Assembly: GCF_016653635.2 (NCBI RefSeq)
Contig: NZ_CP067420.1
Coordinates: 5,172,001-5,236,000, forward strand
Reading direction: 5' to 3'
Length of the DNA: 64,000 nucleotides
Origin: Skermanella sp. TT6
GTDB taxonomy: Bacteria > Pseudomonadota > Alphaproteobacteria > Azospirillales > Azospirillaceae
The stretch's first letter is position 1. The number at the start of each line of letters is the position of its first letter. Under the pieces are notes generated by a model. The model was not told the DNA's origin, did not search any database, and worked only from the letters and a program-made list of their open reading frames with translations. Made by a program: the position numbers and the translations under genes. Positions 26,679 to 34,982 of the stretch are shown in pieces.

Positions 26679-27644
26679 ATGGCGCTCATCCAGGGTACAA
26701 GCAACTCCGAAACGCTGTACGGAACCACCGGCGCCGACAGCTTGTACGGCCAGGACGGAGACGACATCCTGTACGGCCGTTCCGGCGACGATCTGATCCG
26801 GGGCGGGGCCGGAGACGACAGGCTGCTCGGCGAATCCGGCACCGATACCCTGTATGGGGAGGATGGCAACGACATCCTCCATGGAGGCACCGGCGTCTCG
26901 TATCTCCATGGCGGCGCCGGCAACGACCGGCTCATCTACGATCCGAGCGCGGCGGACATCGGGACGATCCGGACCTCCCTGGCGGCCAGCCGACTCAACG
27001 GCGATGCCGGCACCGACACCCTGGCCGTGATCAACCGGACGACCTACACCTCCGGAACGGCGGAACCGGCCGAGGCTCCGGCCCAGACCTACCTCTACAT
27101 CGACGGCAAAGGGTCCGGCCGCATCCTGTTCACCAAGCCCGACTCGCAGTGGGACGCTTCCAGCATCGCCGTCGGCAACTTCACGGGCATCGAGAAGATC
27201 ACGGTGAGCGGCGCCGGCGGCCTCAGCTTCGCCGGCGGCTTCCACGAGAGCACGGGCATCGACATCACCGGCACCGCGGTCGCCGACACCTTCCGGAGCG
27301 GCTACGGATCCGACATCATGCGGGGCGGCGCCGGCGACGACGTCTTTTACATCGGCGGCGGCGGCAACGACCGGGTCTACTCGAACGCCGACGACGCCGA
27401 CAGCTTCCACCTCGACTTCTTCGATCCCGGCTCCCACGCCATCATCGGGTTCAACGGCGCCGGCGCCCAGGGCGGCGACCGTCTCTACATCCACGGGGAC
27501 GCGGCCCTCAGGACGTCGGTGTCCGTCAGCGAAGCGGCCGGAAAGACCACGGTGACGCTGACCAATCACGACTGGGGAACGGTCGGCACCTGCGTGATCG
27601 ACAAGGTCGGCCTGGTCGAAGGCGTGGACTATTTCTACGTCTGA
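26679..27644 (+). CDS. RTX calcium-binding repeat protein, secreted type
   Basis: A 321-residue protein with hemolysin-type nonapeptides. The first block (about 15-85) reads GADSLYGQDGDDILYGRSGD, DDRLLGESGTDTLYGEDGND and GGAGNDRLIYD; a second block (about 205-245) has GGAGDDVFYIGGGGNDRVYS. These GGxGxDxLx units bind Ca2+ in a parallel beta-roll. It has no N-terminal signal peptide, so a type I secretion signal at the C-terminus (ending VDYFYV) is expected. The middle part (about 90-200) is of unknown fold. No T1SS transporter lies nearby. Possible roles are extracellular adhesin, matrix protein or enzyme; no catalytic motif is visible. Confidence 0.85.
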   Translation: MALIQGTSNSETLYGTTGADSLYGQDGDDILYGRSGDDLIRGGAGDDRLLGESGTDTLYGEDGNDILHGGTGVSYLHGGAGNDRLIYDPSAADIGTIRTSLAASRLNGDAGTDTLAVINRTTYTSGTAEPAEAPAQTYLYIDGKGSGRILFTKPDSQWDASSIAVGNFTGIEKITVSGAGGLSFAGGFHESTGIDITGTAVADTFRSGYGSDIMRGGAGDDVFYIGGGGNDRVYSNADDADSFHLDFFDPGSHAIIGFNGAGAQGGDRLYIHGDAALRTSVSVSEAAGKTTVTLTNHDWGTVGTCVIDKVGLVEGVDYFYV

Positions 27645-27675
27645 TCCCGCCGTCGGCCCGGTTCAGGCGTCCAGT

Positions 27676-27776
27676 GCCGTAGGTCGGCCTTCGCCCGAAG
27701 GGCGAACGCCGACACCGCGCACCGACGCTCCGGCCATGATGTCGGCGTCGGCCTCCGGCCGAGGCCGACCTACGGC
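27676..27776. repeat. REP-like palindromic element, copy 1
   Basis: Outer arms of 15 bp (27676-27690, GCCGTAGGTCGGCCT, and 27762-27776) are exact reverse complements. A nested 9-bp pair (27706-27714 and 27740-27748) lies inside, together with a local CGCCCGAAGGGCG-type hairpin. It is situated between the convergent RTX and hydrolase genes and probably serves as a bidirectional terminator. Related copies lie at 31742 and 33740. Confidence 0.8.
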
Positions 27777-27821
27777 CACCTGACCAGAACCAAGGCGCAG
27801 GACCTGGACGTCTGACCCCGC

Positions 27822-28610
27822 TCAGCCGTCCAGGAAGGCCAGGACGCTGTCGACGAAGCGGTCCGGCTGCTCGGCATGCAGCCAGTGGCCCGCATCGGCG
27901 ATTCCCTCGATCCGCGCGTTCGGGAACAGCCGCCGGATCTCCTCGTGATGGGACGGCCGGACATAGTTCGAGCGTTCCCCATGGAGGAACAGCGTCGGCT
28001 TGTCGTAGCTGCGCCCGGCAAGGTCGCCGGTCGGGAAGGCTGTCATCTCGTCCATCCGGTCACCCAGCGCCTTCAGGTTGATCCGCCAGGAGAAGGTCCC
28101 GTTCTCCGCCACCAGGTTCTGCAGCAGGAAGCTGCGGATCGGCGCCTCCGGGATGGACGACGCCAGTTGCGCGTCGACTTCCCCCCGCCGGGTCACGCCG
28201 GACAGGTCGACCGCGCGCATCGCCTCCACATAGGGCATCAGCGTGTGGCTGTACCCGACCGGCGCGATGTCGGCGACGACCAGCTTGTCCACCAGGTCGG
28301 GCCGGGTCAGCGCCAGCACCATGGCGGCCTTGCCGCCCATGCTGTGGCCGAGCAGCGAGACCGGCCCGAGCCCCTTGCCGACGACCTTGTCCTCCATATA
28401 GCCGCCCACGTCGTCGGCCATGTCGGCGTAGCCCATGTCGTCCGACCAGGGGGAGCCGCCGTGGTTGCGCATGTCGAGCGCATGGACCCGATGGCCCGCG
28501 CCCAGCCGCTTCGCCACCGTGTTCCAGTTCCGGGCCGAGCCGAACAGCCCGTGAAGAACCACCAGCGGTGCCCCCTCCCCGGCCTCGAAGCCTGTCAGCG
28601 TCACTCCCAT
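27822..28610 (-). CDS. Alpha/beta hydrolase (YbfF-like esterase)
   Basis: A 262-residue alpha/beta hydrolase. The oxyanion-hole HGLFGSARNW, nucleophile elbow LLGHSMGGKAAM (Ser about 100), the acid region FLHGERSNYV and catalytic His in ADAGHWLHAEQP are all present, so it should be an active serine esterase. Overall it resembles YbfF-type acyl esterases; the substrate is unknown. The start ATG at 28610 is followed by a compact ORF. It is convergent with the RTX gene across the REP-like element. Confidence 0.9.
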   Translation of the reverse strand: MGVTLTGFEAGEGAPLVVLHGLFGSARNWNTVAKRLGAGHRVHALDMRNHGGSPWSDDMGYADMADDVGGYMEDKVVGKGLGPVSLLGHSMGGKAAMVLALTRPDLVDKLVVADIAPVGYSHTLMPYVEAMRAVDLSGVTRRGEVDAQLASSIPEAPIRSFLLQNLVAENGTFSWRINLKALGDRMDEMTAFPTGDLAGRSYDKPTLFLHGERSNYVRPSHHEEIRRLFPNARIEGIADAGHWLHAEQPDRFVDSVLAFLDG

Positions 28611-29041
28611 GGGTCCGATATCCTTCCTGTCCCGGCCGGCATGCCCGGCTCGATGACCTCAGATGTATCCGCCGAGGCGCCCGAGATCCAGAGGCTCTCG
28701 ACGCTCACCTCGCCCGCCATGCTCGCCGGAACGATCCTTACGATAGGTTCGGAGTCATTTTCCCGTCCAGGGGCACTGACCGGAAGCGGGAGCGGTTCGG
28801 AGGGACGCTCCGACGCAATACCGACGGACCGTTTCCTTGCAAGTGAAAGCGGTGACGCCACCCTGGACACGGCGCAGGATCGGATCGACCCCTCCCGCTT
28901 GCCACCTCCGGTCAAGGGGGTTTCCCTTGCGACGTCCTGACGCGCGACATCCGGACAAGGCGGGCAGCATATTAGAGCAACCCATAATACCTTTCGTATC
29001 AAAGGCTTAGTTGAAACGATCTTTCCTTCAGGAGAAAGAAG
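28611..29041. other. Gene-poor spacer between the hydrolase and cytochrome c peroxidase
   Basis: About 430 bp with no convincing gene. A minus-strand frame (28601-29002) opens with a short hydrophobic stretch but has no coding-like codon bias and no family match; a plus-strand frame also covers much of it. The last 60 bp is AT-rich and should contain the promoter of the peroxidase, ending in AGGAGAAAGAAG before its ATG. Confidence 0.5.
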
Positions 29042-30043
29042 ATGTCGAAGCGTGTCGCGTTGTCAGTGCTCGCCGGCATTGTCCTGGCATCCTCCGCCGG
29101 CTCCGCGCCGGCGCTGGCCGCCGAGCCGATCCAGCCGATCGAACCGGCGAAGATCATGTCTCCCGGCATGGTGGAACTCGGCAAGAAGCTCTTCTTCGAC
29201 CCCCGCCTGTCCAAGTCCGGCTTCATCTCGTGCAACTCGTGCCACAACCTGTCCATGGGCGGCTCGGACAACCTCAAGACCTCGATCGGCCACAATTGGC
29301 AGCAGGGTCCGATCAACGCGCCGACGGTGCTGAACTCCAGCCTGAACGTGGCCCAGTTCTGGGACGGCCGCGCGCTGACCTTGCAGGATCAGGCCGGCGG
29401 ACCGATCGCCAACCCCGGCGAGATGGCCTCGACCCACGCGCTGGCCATCTCCGTCCTCCAGTCGATCCCGGCCTATGTCGCGGAGTTCAAGGCCGTCTTC
29501 GGCAGGGAGACGGTGACCATCGCCGAGGTCACCCAGGCCATCGCCGCCTTCGAGGAGACCCTCGTCACCCCGAATTCGCGCTTCGACAAGTGGCTGAAGG
29601 GCGACAAGGGTGCGCTGACCAACGCCGAGCTCGAAGGCTACGAACTGTTCAAGGATTCGGGCTGTACCGCCTGTCACAACGGCTCGGCGGCCGGCGGCAA
29701 CACTTTCCAGAAGATGGGCGTGGTCGAGCCTTACCAGTCCACGAGCCCGGCGGAGGGGCGGGTCGCCGTGACCAAGGAGGAGGCAGACCGCTTCAACTTC
29801 AAGGTTCCGACCCTGCGCAACGTCGAGATGACCTACCCCTACTTCCACGACGGCGAGGCCGCGACGCTCACCCAGGCGGTGGACACCATGGGGCGGATCC
29901 AGCTCGGCCGGAAATTCACCGAGGCCGAGAACGCCAAGATCGTGGCGTTCCTCAAGACGCTGACGGGCGACCAGCCGGACTTCAAGCTGCCGATCCTGCC
30001 CCCCTCGACCGACGCGACTCCGCGGCCCAGGCCCTTCGACTGA
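29042..30043 (+). CDS. Di-haem cytochrome c peroxidase
   Basis: A periplasmic di-haem peroxidase that reduces H2O2 with electrons from cytochrome c. It has 333 residues, a clear signal peptide (VALSVLAGIVLASSAGSAPA, cut after ALA about 27) and two CxxCH haem sites: CNSCH at 64-68 and CTACH at 208-212. Between them are the usual NAPTVLNSS and FWDGRALTLQDQAGGPI segments. Late ligands lie around PTLRNVEMTYPYFHDG (distal region) and VAFLKTLTG. AGGAG stands 7 nt before the ATG. It forms a unit with the penta-haem cytochrome gene 39 bp downstream, suggesting a quinol-to-peroxide electron route. Confidence 0.93.
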   Translation: MSKRVALSVLAGIVLASSAGSAPALAAEPIQPIEPAKIMSPGMVELGKKLFFDPRLSKSGFISCNSCHNLSMGGSDNLKTSIGHNWQQGPINAPTVLNSSLNVAQFWDGRALTLQDQAGGPIANPGEMASTHALAISVLQSIPAYVAEFKAVFGRETVTIAEVTQAIAAFEETLVTPNSRFDKWLKGDKGALTNAELEGYELFKDSGCTACHNGSAAGGNTFQKMGVVEPYQSTSPAEGRVAVTKEEADRFNFKVPTLRNVEMTYPYFHDGEAATLTQAVDTMGRIQLGRKFTEAENAKIVAFLKTLTGDQPDFKLPILPPSTDATPRPRPFD

Positions 30044-30082
30044 CCGCAAGGCGATTGACGGGAGGGAGAGACGGAGGACCGG

Positions 30083-31288
30083 GTGGCCGCGCCGCCCGGT
30101 CCGACTTCCAGCGGCGACCAGGGACGGACGTTCGGCATGGCATGGCAACGCTTCGGCATCACGGGGACCGTCATGGCCGCGGCGGTCGGAGGGATCCTGG
30201 CCGGCGTCATCGGCTGGGGCGGCTTCAACACCGTGATGGAGGCCACCAACCGCACCGGCTTCTGCATTTCGTGCCACGAGATGCGCGATACCGTCTATGC
30301 CGAATATACCCGGTCACTCCATTACCGGAACGGCTCGGGGGTCCGAGCGGAATGCGCCGACTGCCATGTGCCGCGCGACTGGACGCACAAGGTGGCCCGG
30401 AAGCTGGCCGCCACGAACGAGCTCTATCATTGGCTGGCCGGCTCCATCGACACCCGGGAGAAGTTCGAGGCCAAGCGGCACGAACTGGCCCGCCACGAAT
30501 GGGACCGGATGCGCGCCACCGACAGCCGCGAATGCCGCAACTGCCACTCCTTCGAGGCGATGGACCCGCACCGGCAGTCCGCCAAGGCCGCCAAGGCGAT
30601 GGCCGAGGCCGCAAGGGCCGGCAGGACCTGCATCGACTGCCACAAGGGCATCGCCCACGCCTTCCCCGACGTGACGGCCGGCCACCGGCGCGCTTTCGCG
30701 GAACTTTCGGCCGAGGCGGCGGCCCTGGCGTTGGAACCCGGCCGGAGAGCCTACGCCCTGGCCACGCTCCCGCTTCAGCTGGAGCGTCGGGAGCCGGGCT
30801 CCCCGCCGGACGGCGAGCTTGCCGCCGCGACTCCGGTCCGGGTGCTGGCGGTGGCCGGCGGGCTGGTGCGGGTCGAGGTCGTCGGATGGCGGCGCGGCGA
30901 TGCCGCCGGGACGCTCTATGCGGAGGCCGGCAAGCGCATCCCGCGCGCCAGGCTCGGGGACGCCGCCGCCGCCGAGGATCTGCGCACGGTGACCGATCCG
31001 GACACGGGCCAGAACTGGACGGAGGTTCGCCTCGCCGTCTGGACGCCGGCCGGCGGCTATGTCCCCGCGATCGAGCCCTTGTGGGCGCAGGCCGCCCGGG
31101 TCTACGACGCGAACTGCACGCTCTGCCATGCCGCGCACCCGCCGACCGCCTACACCGCGAACGAGTGGATCGGCAACATCAACGCCATGAGACGCCTGAC
31201 CAAGCTCGACGACGAGGAGATCCGCCTTTTGCAGGCCTATCTGCAACTCCACGCCAGGGACAGGGACAAGGCGGCAAAGACACCCTGA
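30083..31288 (+). CDS. torC: Penta-haem membrane c-type cytochrome, TorC-like
   Basis: A 401-residue NapC/NirT-family quinol dehydrogenase with the TorC architecture. One N-terminal membrane anchor (about 25-47) is followed by four haem sites: CISCH 61-65, CADCH 91-95, CRNCH 151-155 and CIDCH 183-187. A C-terminal domain carries a fifth, CTLCH 345-349. The stretch SIDTREKFEAKRHELARHEW and CIDCHKGIAHAFPD match TorC closely. TorC normally passes electrons from menaquinol to periplasmic TMAO reductase TorA, but no torA or torD is in the window. Its neighbour is a peroxidase, so it may feed that enzyme. The start is GTG with GGAGG 5 nt upstream. Confidence 0.85.
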   Translation: MAAPPGPTSSGDQGRTFGMAWQRFGITGTVMAAAVGGILAGVIGWGGFNTVMEATNRTGFCISCHEMRDTVYAEYTRSLHYRNGSGVRAECADCHVPRDWTHKVARKLAATNELYHWLAGSIDTREKFEAKRHELARHEWDRMRATDSRECRNCHSFEAMDPHRQSAKAAKAMAEAARAGRTCIDCHKGIAHAFPDVTAGHRRAFAELSAEAAALALEPGRRAYALATLPLQLERREPGSPPDGELAAATPVRVLAVAGGLVRVEVVGWRRGDAAGTLYAEAGKRIPRARLGDAAAAEDLRTVTDPDTGQNWTEVRLAVWTPAGGYVPAIEPLWAQAARVYDANCTLCHAAHPPTAYTANEWIGNINAMRRLTKLDDEEIRLLQAYLQLHARDRDKAAKTP

Positions 31289-31417
31289 AACGAAAAACGC
31301 CGTCGGCGAGGAGGAGGAATGGGGTCAGAGTGATTTTTCAGCTCGCATCGGATGCGCGCCGCGCCCGCCGACCCTGCTAGAATGGATCTGCAAGCGGACA
31401 GGCCGAAGGATAACCCT

Positions 31418-31624
31418 ATGACGGAACAGCCGGATCGCCGAACCATGTCCCGCGCAAGCTTCCGGCGGTGGCCGGAGGAGCAGGCCGGCGGCGCACGCCA
31501 AGAGCGGGTAGAGGGCGAACCGGCCGCCAAGGCCCCGGAGCGAATCATCCATGCCCGGTTGAAAGCCCGGGTCTGGCAGGCGCTCGACCGGCCGCTTTCA
31601 TGTCGCGGGCGTTCCACCCTATGA
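31418..31624 (+). pseudogene. Uma2 (DUF820) family endonuclease remnant, 3' lost
   Basis: A 68-residue fragment matching only the N-terminal part of Uma2-family restriction-like nucleases: RRTMSRASFRRWPEEQAGG, then VEGEPAAKAPERIIHARLKA and RVWQALDRPL. The family runs to about 190 residues and places its catalytic D...ExK after this point. Here the reading ends at 31624 with no such residues. It is therefore a truncated, inactive gene, followed by unassignable DNA. The ATG at 31418 has GAAGGA about 7 nt upstream. Confidence 0.65.
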
Positions 31625-32468
31625 CGACACCGTCCTGGTCTGCGGCCTGTTCGTCATCGGCAACGGCCTGTCGTTCCGCGCCCTGCCGCGCTGACCGCCG
31701 CACCTGCGGTCACGGCACGGTAATGATCTCGAACGGTTCCCGTAGGTCGGTCTCGGGCGAAGGCCGACCAACGGCACGCTGCCCCGCCGCACCCTTTCAT
31801 AAGATTGAAATCCTCAGTCATAAGGTATAATTCACCTGCGCCATCTGCCCGGAGAGTTCCCGCCACGGCGCCGCCGGCCGCCAGCCTCGCCCAGGCCACC
31901 CGGCTCTCCGGCTATGCCTGGACCAGCGCCCGCCAGACCGGGTCGCGCCTGATGCAGGACGGCTGCGTCGCCGCCCCCGTGGTCGAACTCGCCGCGGAGG
32001 AGGAGCGCCGCCGCCGGGAGGAGACCGACGAGATGGTCGCGGCGCTCAAGCGCGTCCCGTTCGAGGAGGTGGAAAAGCAGAACTGCTCCGCCGGTCGGCA
32101 TCACCGGGACCATCGCCTCGGCCCTGGCGGAGGCGGAGGACAAGGACGACGGCACCCTGCCCGCCGATCCCGACCCGCCCATGCCGCCGGCCGCCATAGC
32201 CCCGGTCGAGCCCATGCGCAACCTGAAGGAGGCGCGCCAGCGGCACGCCGCCGCGGTCGAGCGGAACTCCCGGTGCCTCAAGCTGATCCTCGGCCGCCAC
32301 AAGGACGACAAGGACCTCAAGGCCCGGATCGAGTCGTCCGACGATGCCCACCTCTTCTTCGACGCCGACACCGGCCCCGGCCGTGCAACCTCCGCCCCGT
32401 TCCGGCGGTTAACTGTCATGCGGCCATCAAGACCGGCCGCGCCCATCTTGCCGGAGACCGGAGCGACC
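31625..32468. other. Decayed or unassigned DNA, with one partial REP-like copy at 31742-31778
   Basis: About 840 bp without a supportable gene. A half copy of the GTAGGTCGG... REP-like family lies at 31742-31778. From about 31860 to 32390 two overlapping plus-strand frames alternate in looking protein-like (VVELAAEEERRRREETDEMV in one, ARQRHAAAVERNSRCLKLIL in the next), as if one charged helical gene had been frameshifted. I recognise no family. The region reads as gene remnants. Confidence 0.5.
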
Positions 32469-33020
32469 ATGCTGAAGGGCCTCGACCCGCTGCTCCACGC
32501 CGACCTGCTCTATGTCCTGGCCGCCATGGGCCATGGCGACGAACTGGCCCTGGTCGACAGGAACTTCCCCGCCGTGTCGCTGGGCGCGCGGGTGATCCGG
32601 CTGGACGGGGCGGATGCGCCGCGGGCGCTGGAGGCGATCCTGTCGGTCATGCCGCTGGACGACATGCTGGACACTCCCTACACCCGCATGGTCGACCTGT
32701 CGATCGGCGAGGCCGAGGAGTCGGAGATCTGCCGCCAGTTCGTGGACGTCGTCGAGCGTTTCGAGGGCCCGCGCTGGACCATCGGCCAGATCGACCGCTT
32801 CGGTTTCTATGACCGGGCGCGGGCCGCCTTCGCCGTCGTGGTCACCGGCGAGACCCGGGTGAACGGCTGCCTGCTGCTGGCCAAGGGCATCGTCCGACCG
32901 GCCCAGCCGGTCCCCGACCGGACCTCCTCCGGGTCCGGGGAATCCGGCGCACGGTCATATTCCCGCCCCGATCTTCAGGGGGAATCATCTTCGCGGGAGC
33001 GCCCGGTTCCTGTATCCTGA
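32469..33020 (+). CDS. RbsD/FucU-family sugar mutarotase, with unusual C-terminal tail
   Basis: The first about 140 residues are a complete RbsD/FucU fold: MLKGLDPLLHADLLYVLAAM, GHGDELALVDRNFPAVSLG (catalytic His of the GHG motif) and VMPLDDMLDTP, with the closing ARAAFAVVVTGE. These enzymes interconvert sugar anomers, such as fucose or ribose, in the cytoplasm. The family normally ends near NGCLLLAKGIV; here about 40 further Pro/Ser/Arg-rich residues follow, apparently reading into intergenic DNA, so the original stop may have been lost. The ATG at 32469 is chosen because the fold starts exactly there. No sugar transport or catabolism genes are adjacent. Confidence 0.85.
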   Translation: MLKGLDPLLHADLLYVLAAMGHGDELALVDRNFPAVSLGARVIRLDGADAPRALEAILSVMPLDDMLDTPYTRMVDLSIGEAEESEICRQFVDVVERFEGPRWTIGQIDRFGFYDRARAAFAVVVTGETRVNGCLLLAKGIVRPAQPVPDRTSSGSGESGARSYSRPDLQGESSSRERPVPVS

Positions 33021-33057
33021 ACCGGTTCTGCTGTGCCGACGCGGGTAGTTCTGGGGG

Positions 33058-33549
33058 GTGGGAGACACTGCCATGGTGGTGGGGCGCCGTTATCTGATCC
33101 GGCAGGCGACGGGCGACCTGGTCGAGCTGTCCCGCCGGGATTTCGACCGTGCGGACGACCGGATCGCCCCGATCGCCGGGCTGGCCGGCCGGTGCGTCGA
33201 GATGGTGTCGGTGGTGGTGGTCGAGTCGCCCCACCTGACGCCGGTGGTGTCCGATGTCGCCTTCACCAAGGTCTATTTCGACGACGACGGGTTCATCGAC
33301 GTCTCCAAGCGCGACCTGATGATCCGGCTGATGGTCGAAAGCTGCGCCGACCAGCGATCCCAGGTGGCGCCGCCGCTCGATCAGAAATCTCTGGTGGTGT
33401 TCGCCCACCGGGCGCGCGGCCGGCTCGACCGCGAGTTCCGCTGGAGGCCCGACCCGGCCATCGTGACCGAGGTGCTGAACCGGTTCGACCTGCCGGTGTC
33501 CGACGGCCTCGGCCAGCGCCTCCTCGCGATGAGCCGCACGCTCCATTAG
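33058..33549 (+). CDS. Conserved hypothetical protein
   Basis: A 163-residue soluble protein of unknown function. It has alternating strands and helices (VVGRRYLIRQATGDLVELSR, MVSVVVVESPHLTPVVSDVA, then FDDDGFIDVSKRDLMIRLM). It has no signal, no cysteine cluster and no known motif. The start may be GTG 33058 or ATG 33073; the latter leaves a compact first strand. The last base of its stop is also the first base of a large palindromic element, which probably terminates its transcript. Confidence 0.7.
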   Translation: MGDTAMVVGRRYLIRQATGDLVELSRRDFDRADDRIAPIAGLAGRCVEMVSVVVVESPHLTPVVSDVAFTKVYFDDDGFIDVSKRDLMIRLMVESCADQRSQVAPPLDQKSLVVFAHRARGRLDREFRWRPDPAIVTEVLNRFDLPVSDGLGQRLLAMSRTLH

Positions 33550-33729
33550 AGCTGTGCCCGATCAGGTCGATCCGCCCGAGACAGCCAATCCGATGCGTTG
33601 CGCCATGGGCGCAACCTAAGATCGTCGGCCCGCATCACCGCCGCCCTTCATCGAGCCGTAGGTTGCGCCCATGGCGCAACACAGTGCGGCGAGTGGACCG
33701 GAGCGGTTCAACCTGATCGGGCACAGCTC
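33549..33729. repeat. Nested double inverted repeat (outer 19 bp, inner 22 bp)
   Basis: Outer arms 33549-33567 (GAGCTGTGCCCGATCAGGT) and 33711-33729 are exact reverse complements. Inside them, 33597-33618 (starting GTTGCGCCATGGGCGCAACC) and 33659-33680 are a second exact 22-bp pair; each inner arm is also nearly self-palindromic around GCGCCATGGGCGC. The whole could fold into one long cruciform. It lies between convergent genes. Confidence 0.85.
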
Positions 33730-33739
33730 CAGCGGTGCT

Positions 33740-33898
33740 GCACAGTGGTTTTGGTCGATTCACCGTAGGTCGGCCTCGGTCGAAGGCCGACGCCGACAGC
33801 GTGGCCGGAGCCTTGACGCAGAGTGTCGGCGTTCGCCCTGACGGGCGAAGGCGGACCTACCGCACTCCGCTCCACGGGACTTTTCAGAACCACTGTGC
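33740..33898. repeat. REP-like palindromic element, copy 3, nested in 11-bp arms
   Basis: Outer arms 33740-33750 (GCACAGTGGTT) and 33888-33898 are exact reverse complements. Inside is a full copy of the GTAGGTCGG.../...CCTAC family (33774 to 33862) with CGAAGGCCGACGCCGACA and its opposite half. It directly follows the previous nested element and lies just before the pyrB stop. Confidence 0.8.
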
Positions 33899-33922
33899 CG
33901 GGCCACCAGCGCCGGGCGGGCT

Positions 33923-34798
33923 TCAGCCCAGCAGGTACATCAGAAGCGCCATTCGGACGAACAGGCCGTTCTGCATCTGGCGGAAATAGGCCGCGCGCGG
34001 GTCGGCGTCGAGCGACAGCGGGATCTCGTTGACGCGCGGCAGCGGGTGCATCACCGACATGGTCGGCTTGGCCCGCGCCATGTGGTCCTCGGTCAGGGCG
34101 TAGTGATAGTCGCCGGTCGACTCGAACCGCTCCTTCTGGACGCGGGTCACGTAGAGCACGTCGGTCCCGGCCAGCACCTCGTCCAGTTCGACGACTTCGC
34201 GGTCGGCCGGGCGGACCAGGTCGGGCGGCATGCGCAGTTCGGGCGGCGAGACATAGTTGACCGTCACGTCGTACAGGCGCAGCAGGCGCGACAGGCTGTG
34301 GACGGTGCGGCCATGCTTAAGGTCGCCCATCATGGTCACGCTCAGCCCATCGATCCGGCCCTGTTCGGCCAGGATGGTGAACAGGTCGAGCAGCGCCTGG
34401 GTCGGGTGCTCGCCCACGCCGTCGCCGGCATTGACGATCGGCACCGGCGACACGGCGGCGGCCCGGGCGGCGGCTCCCTTCTCGGGGTGGCGCAGCACGA
34501 TGATGTCGGTGTAGCAGGCCAGGGTCCGGATCGTGTCCTCCAGGATCTCGCCCTTGGACACGCTGGAGAAGGTCACGTCGTTGATCGGCAGGACGCGCCC
34601 GCCCAGCCGGCTCATGGCGGCGAAGAAGCTGGACGAGGTCCGGGTCGAGGCCTCGTAGAACAGGTTCGCCAGCAGCTTGCCCCGCAGGTGGCTGATGCTG
34701 TGCCCCTTGGCCTTGCTGATCCAGTTGGCGTGGTAGAACAGCTCTTCGATCAGCGCCTTGTCGAACTGGTCGACGGACAGGACGTGGTTAAGCTTCAT
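33923..34798 (-). CDS. pyrB: Aspartate carbamoyltransferase
   Basis: Catalyses carbamoyl phosphate plus aspartate to carbamoyl-aspartate, the second step of de novo pyrimidine synthesis. It has 291 residues, slightly short for the family. The carbamoyl-phosphate site FYEASTRTSSSFF, the 80s loop with Ser and Lys (FSSVSKGEILEDT), the HP motif VLRHPEKGA, GVGEHPTQALLDLF, and the aspartate loop with MHPLPRVNEI are all present. After STRT a Ser replaces the common Arg. The ATG at 34798 is followed directly by the conserved core; a longer in-frame extension to 34909 is not family-like. No pyrC or pyrI is adjacent. Confidence 0.93.
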   Translation of the reverse strand: MKLNHVLSVDQFDKALIEELFYHANWISKAKGHSISHLRGKLLANLFYEASTRTSSSFFAAMSRLGGRVLPINDVTFSSVSKGEILEDTIRTLACYTDIIVLRHPEKGAAARAAAVSPVPIVNAGDGVGEHPTQALLDLFTILAEQGRIDGLSVTMMGDLKHGRTVHSLSRLLRLYDVTVNYVSPPELRMPPDLVRPADREVVELDEVLAGTDVLYVTRVQKERFESTGDYHYALTEDHMARAKPTMSVMHPLPRVNEIPLSLDADPRAAYFRQMQNGLFVRMALLMYLLG

Positions 34799-34982
34799 CG
34801 GAGGACTCCACAGGACGCGCGCGGCACCTATTGCAGCATATCCGGCCGGGATACAACCCGGTTGTGATCCCCGAACGAGGGGTGGGCCTCCCCTCCGAAG
34901 GCGTGACATGGATCACGCCGTTGCCATGGCCGGTACGCCATACTGCGCTACATTCCCTGATGTGCTTGATCCGAGTTTCGCC

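Noticed and set aside
28601-29002. A 133-residue minus-strand ORF ending at the hydrolase start
   Set aside because: Starts with a hydrophobic stretch, but codon use shows no GC3 bias, there is no ribosome site and no family; left as spacer.
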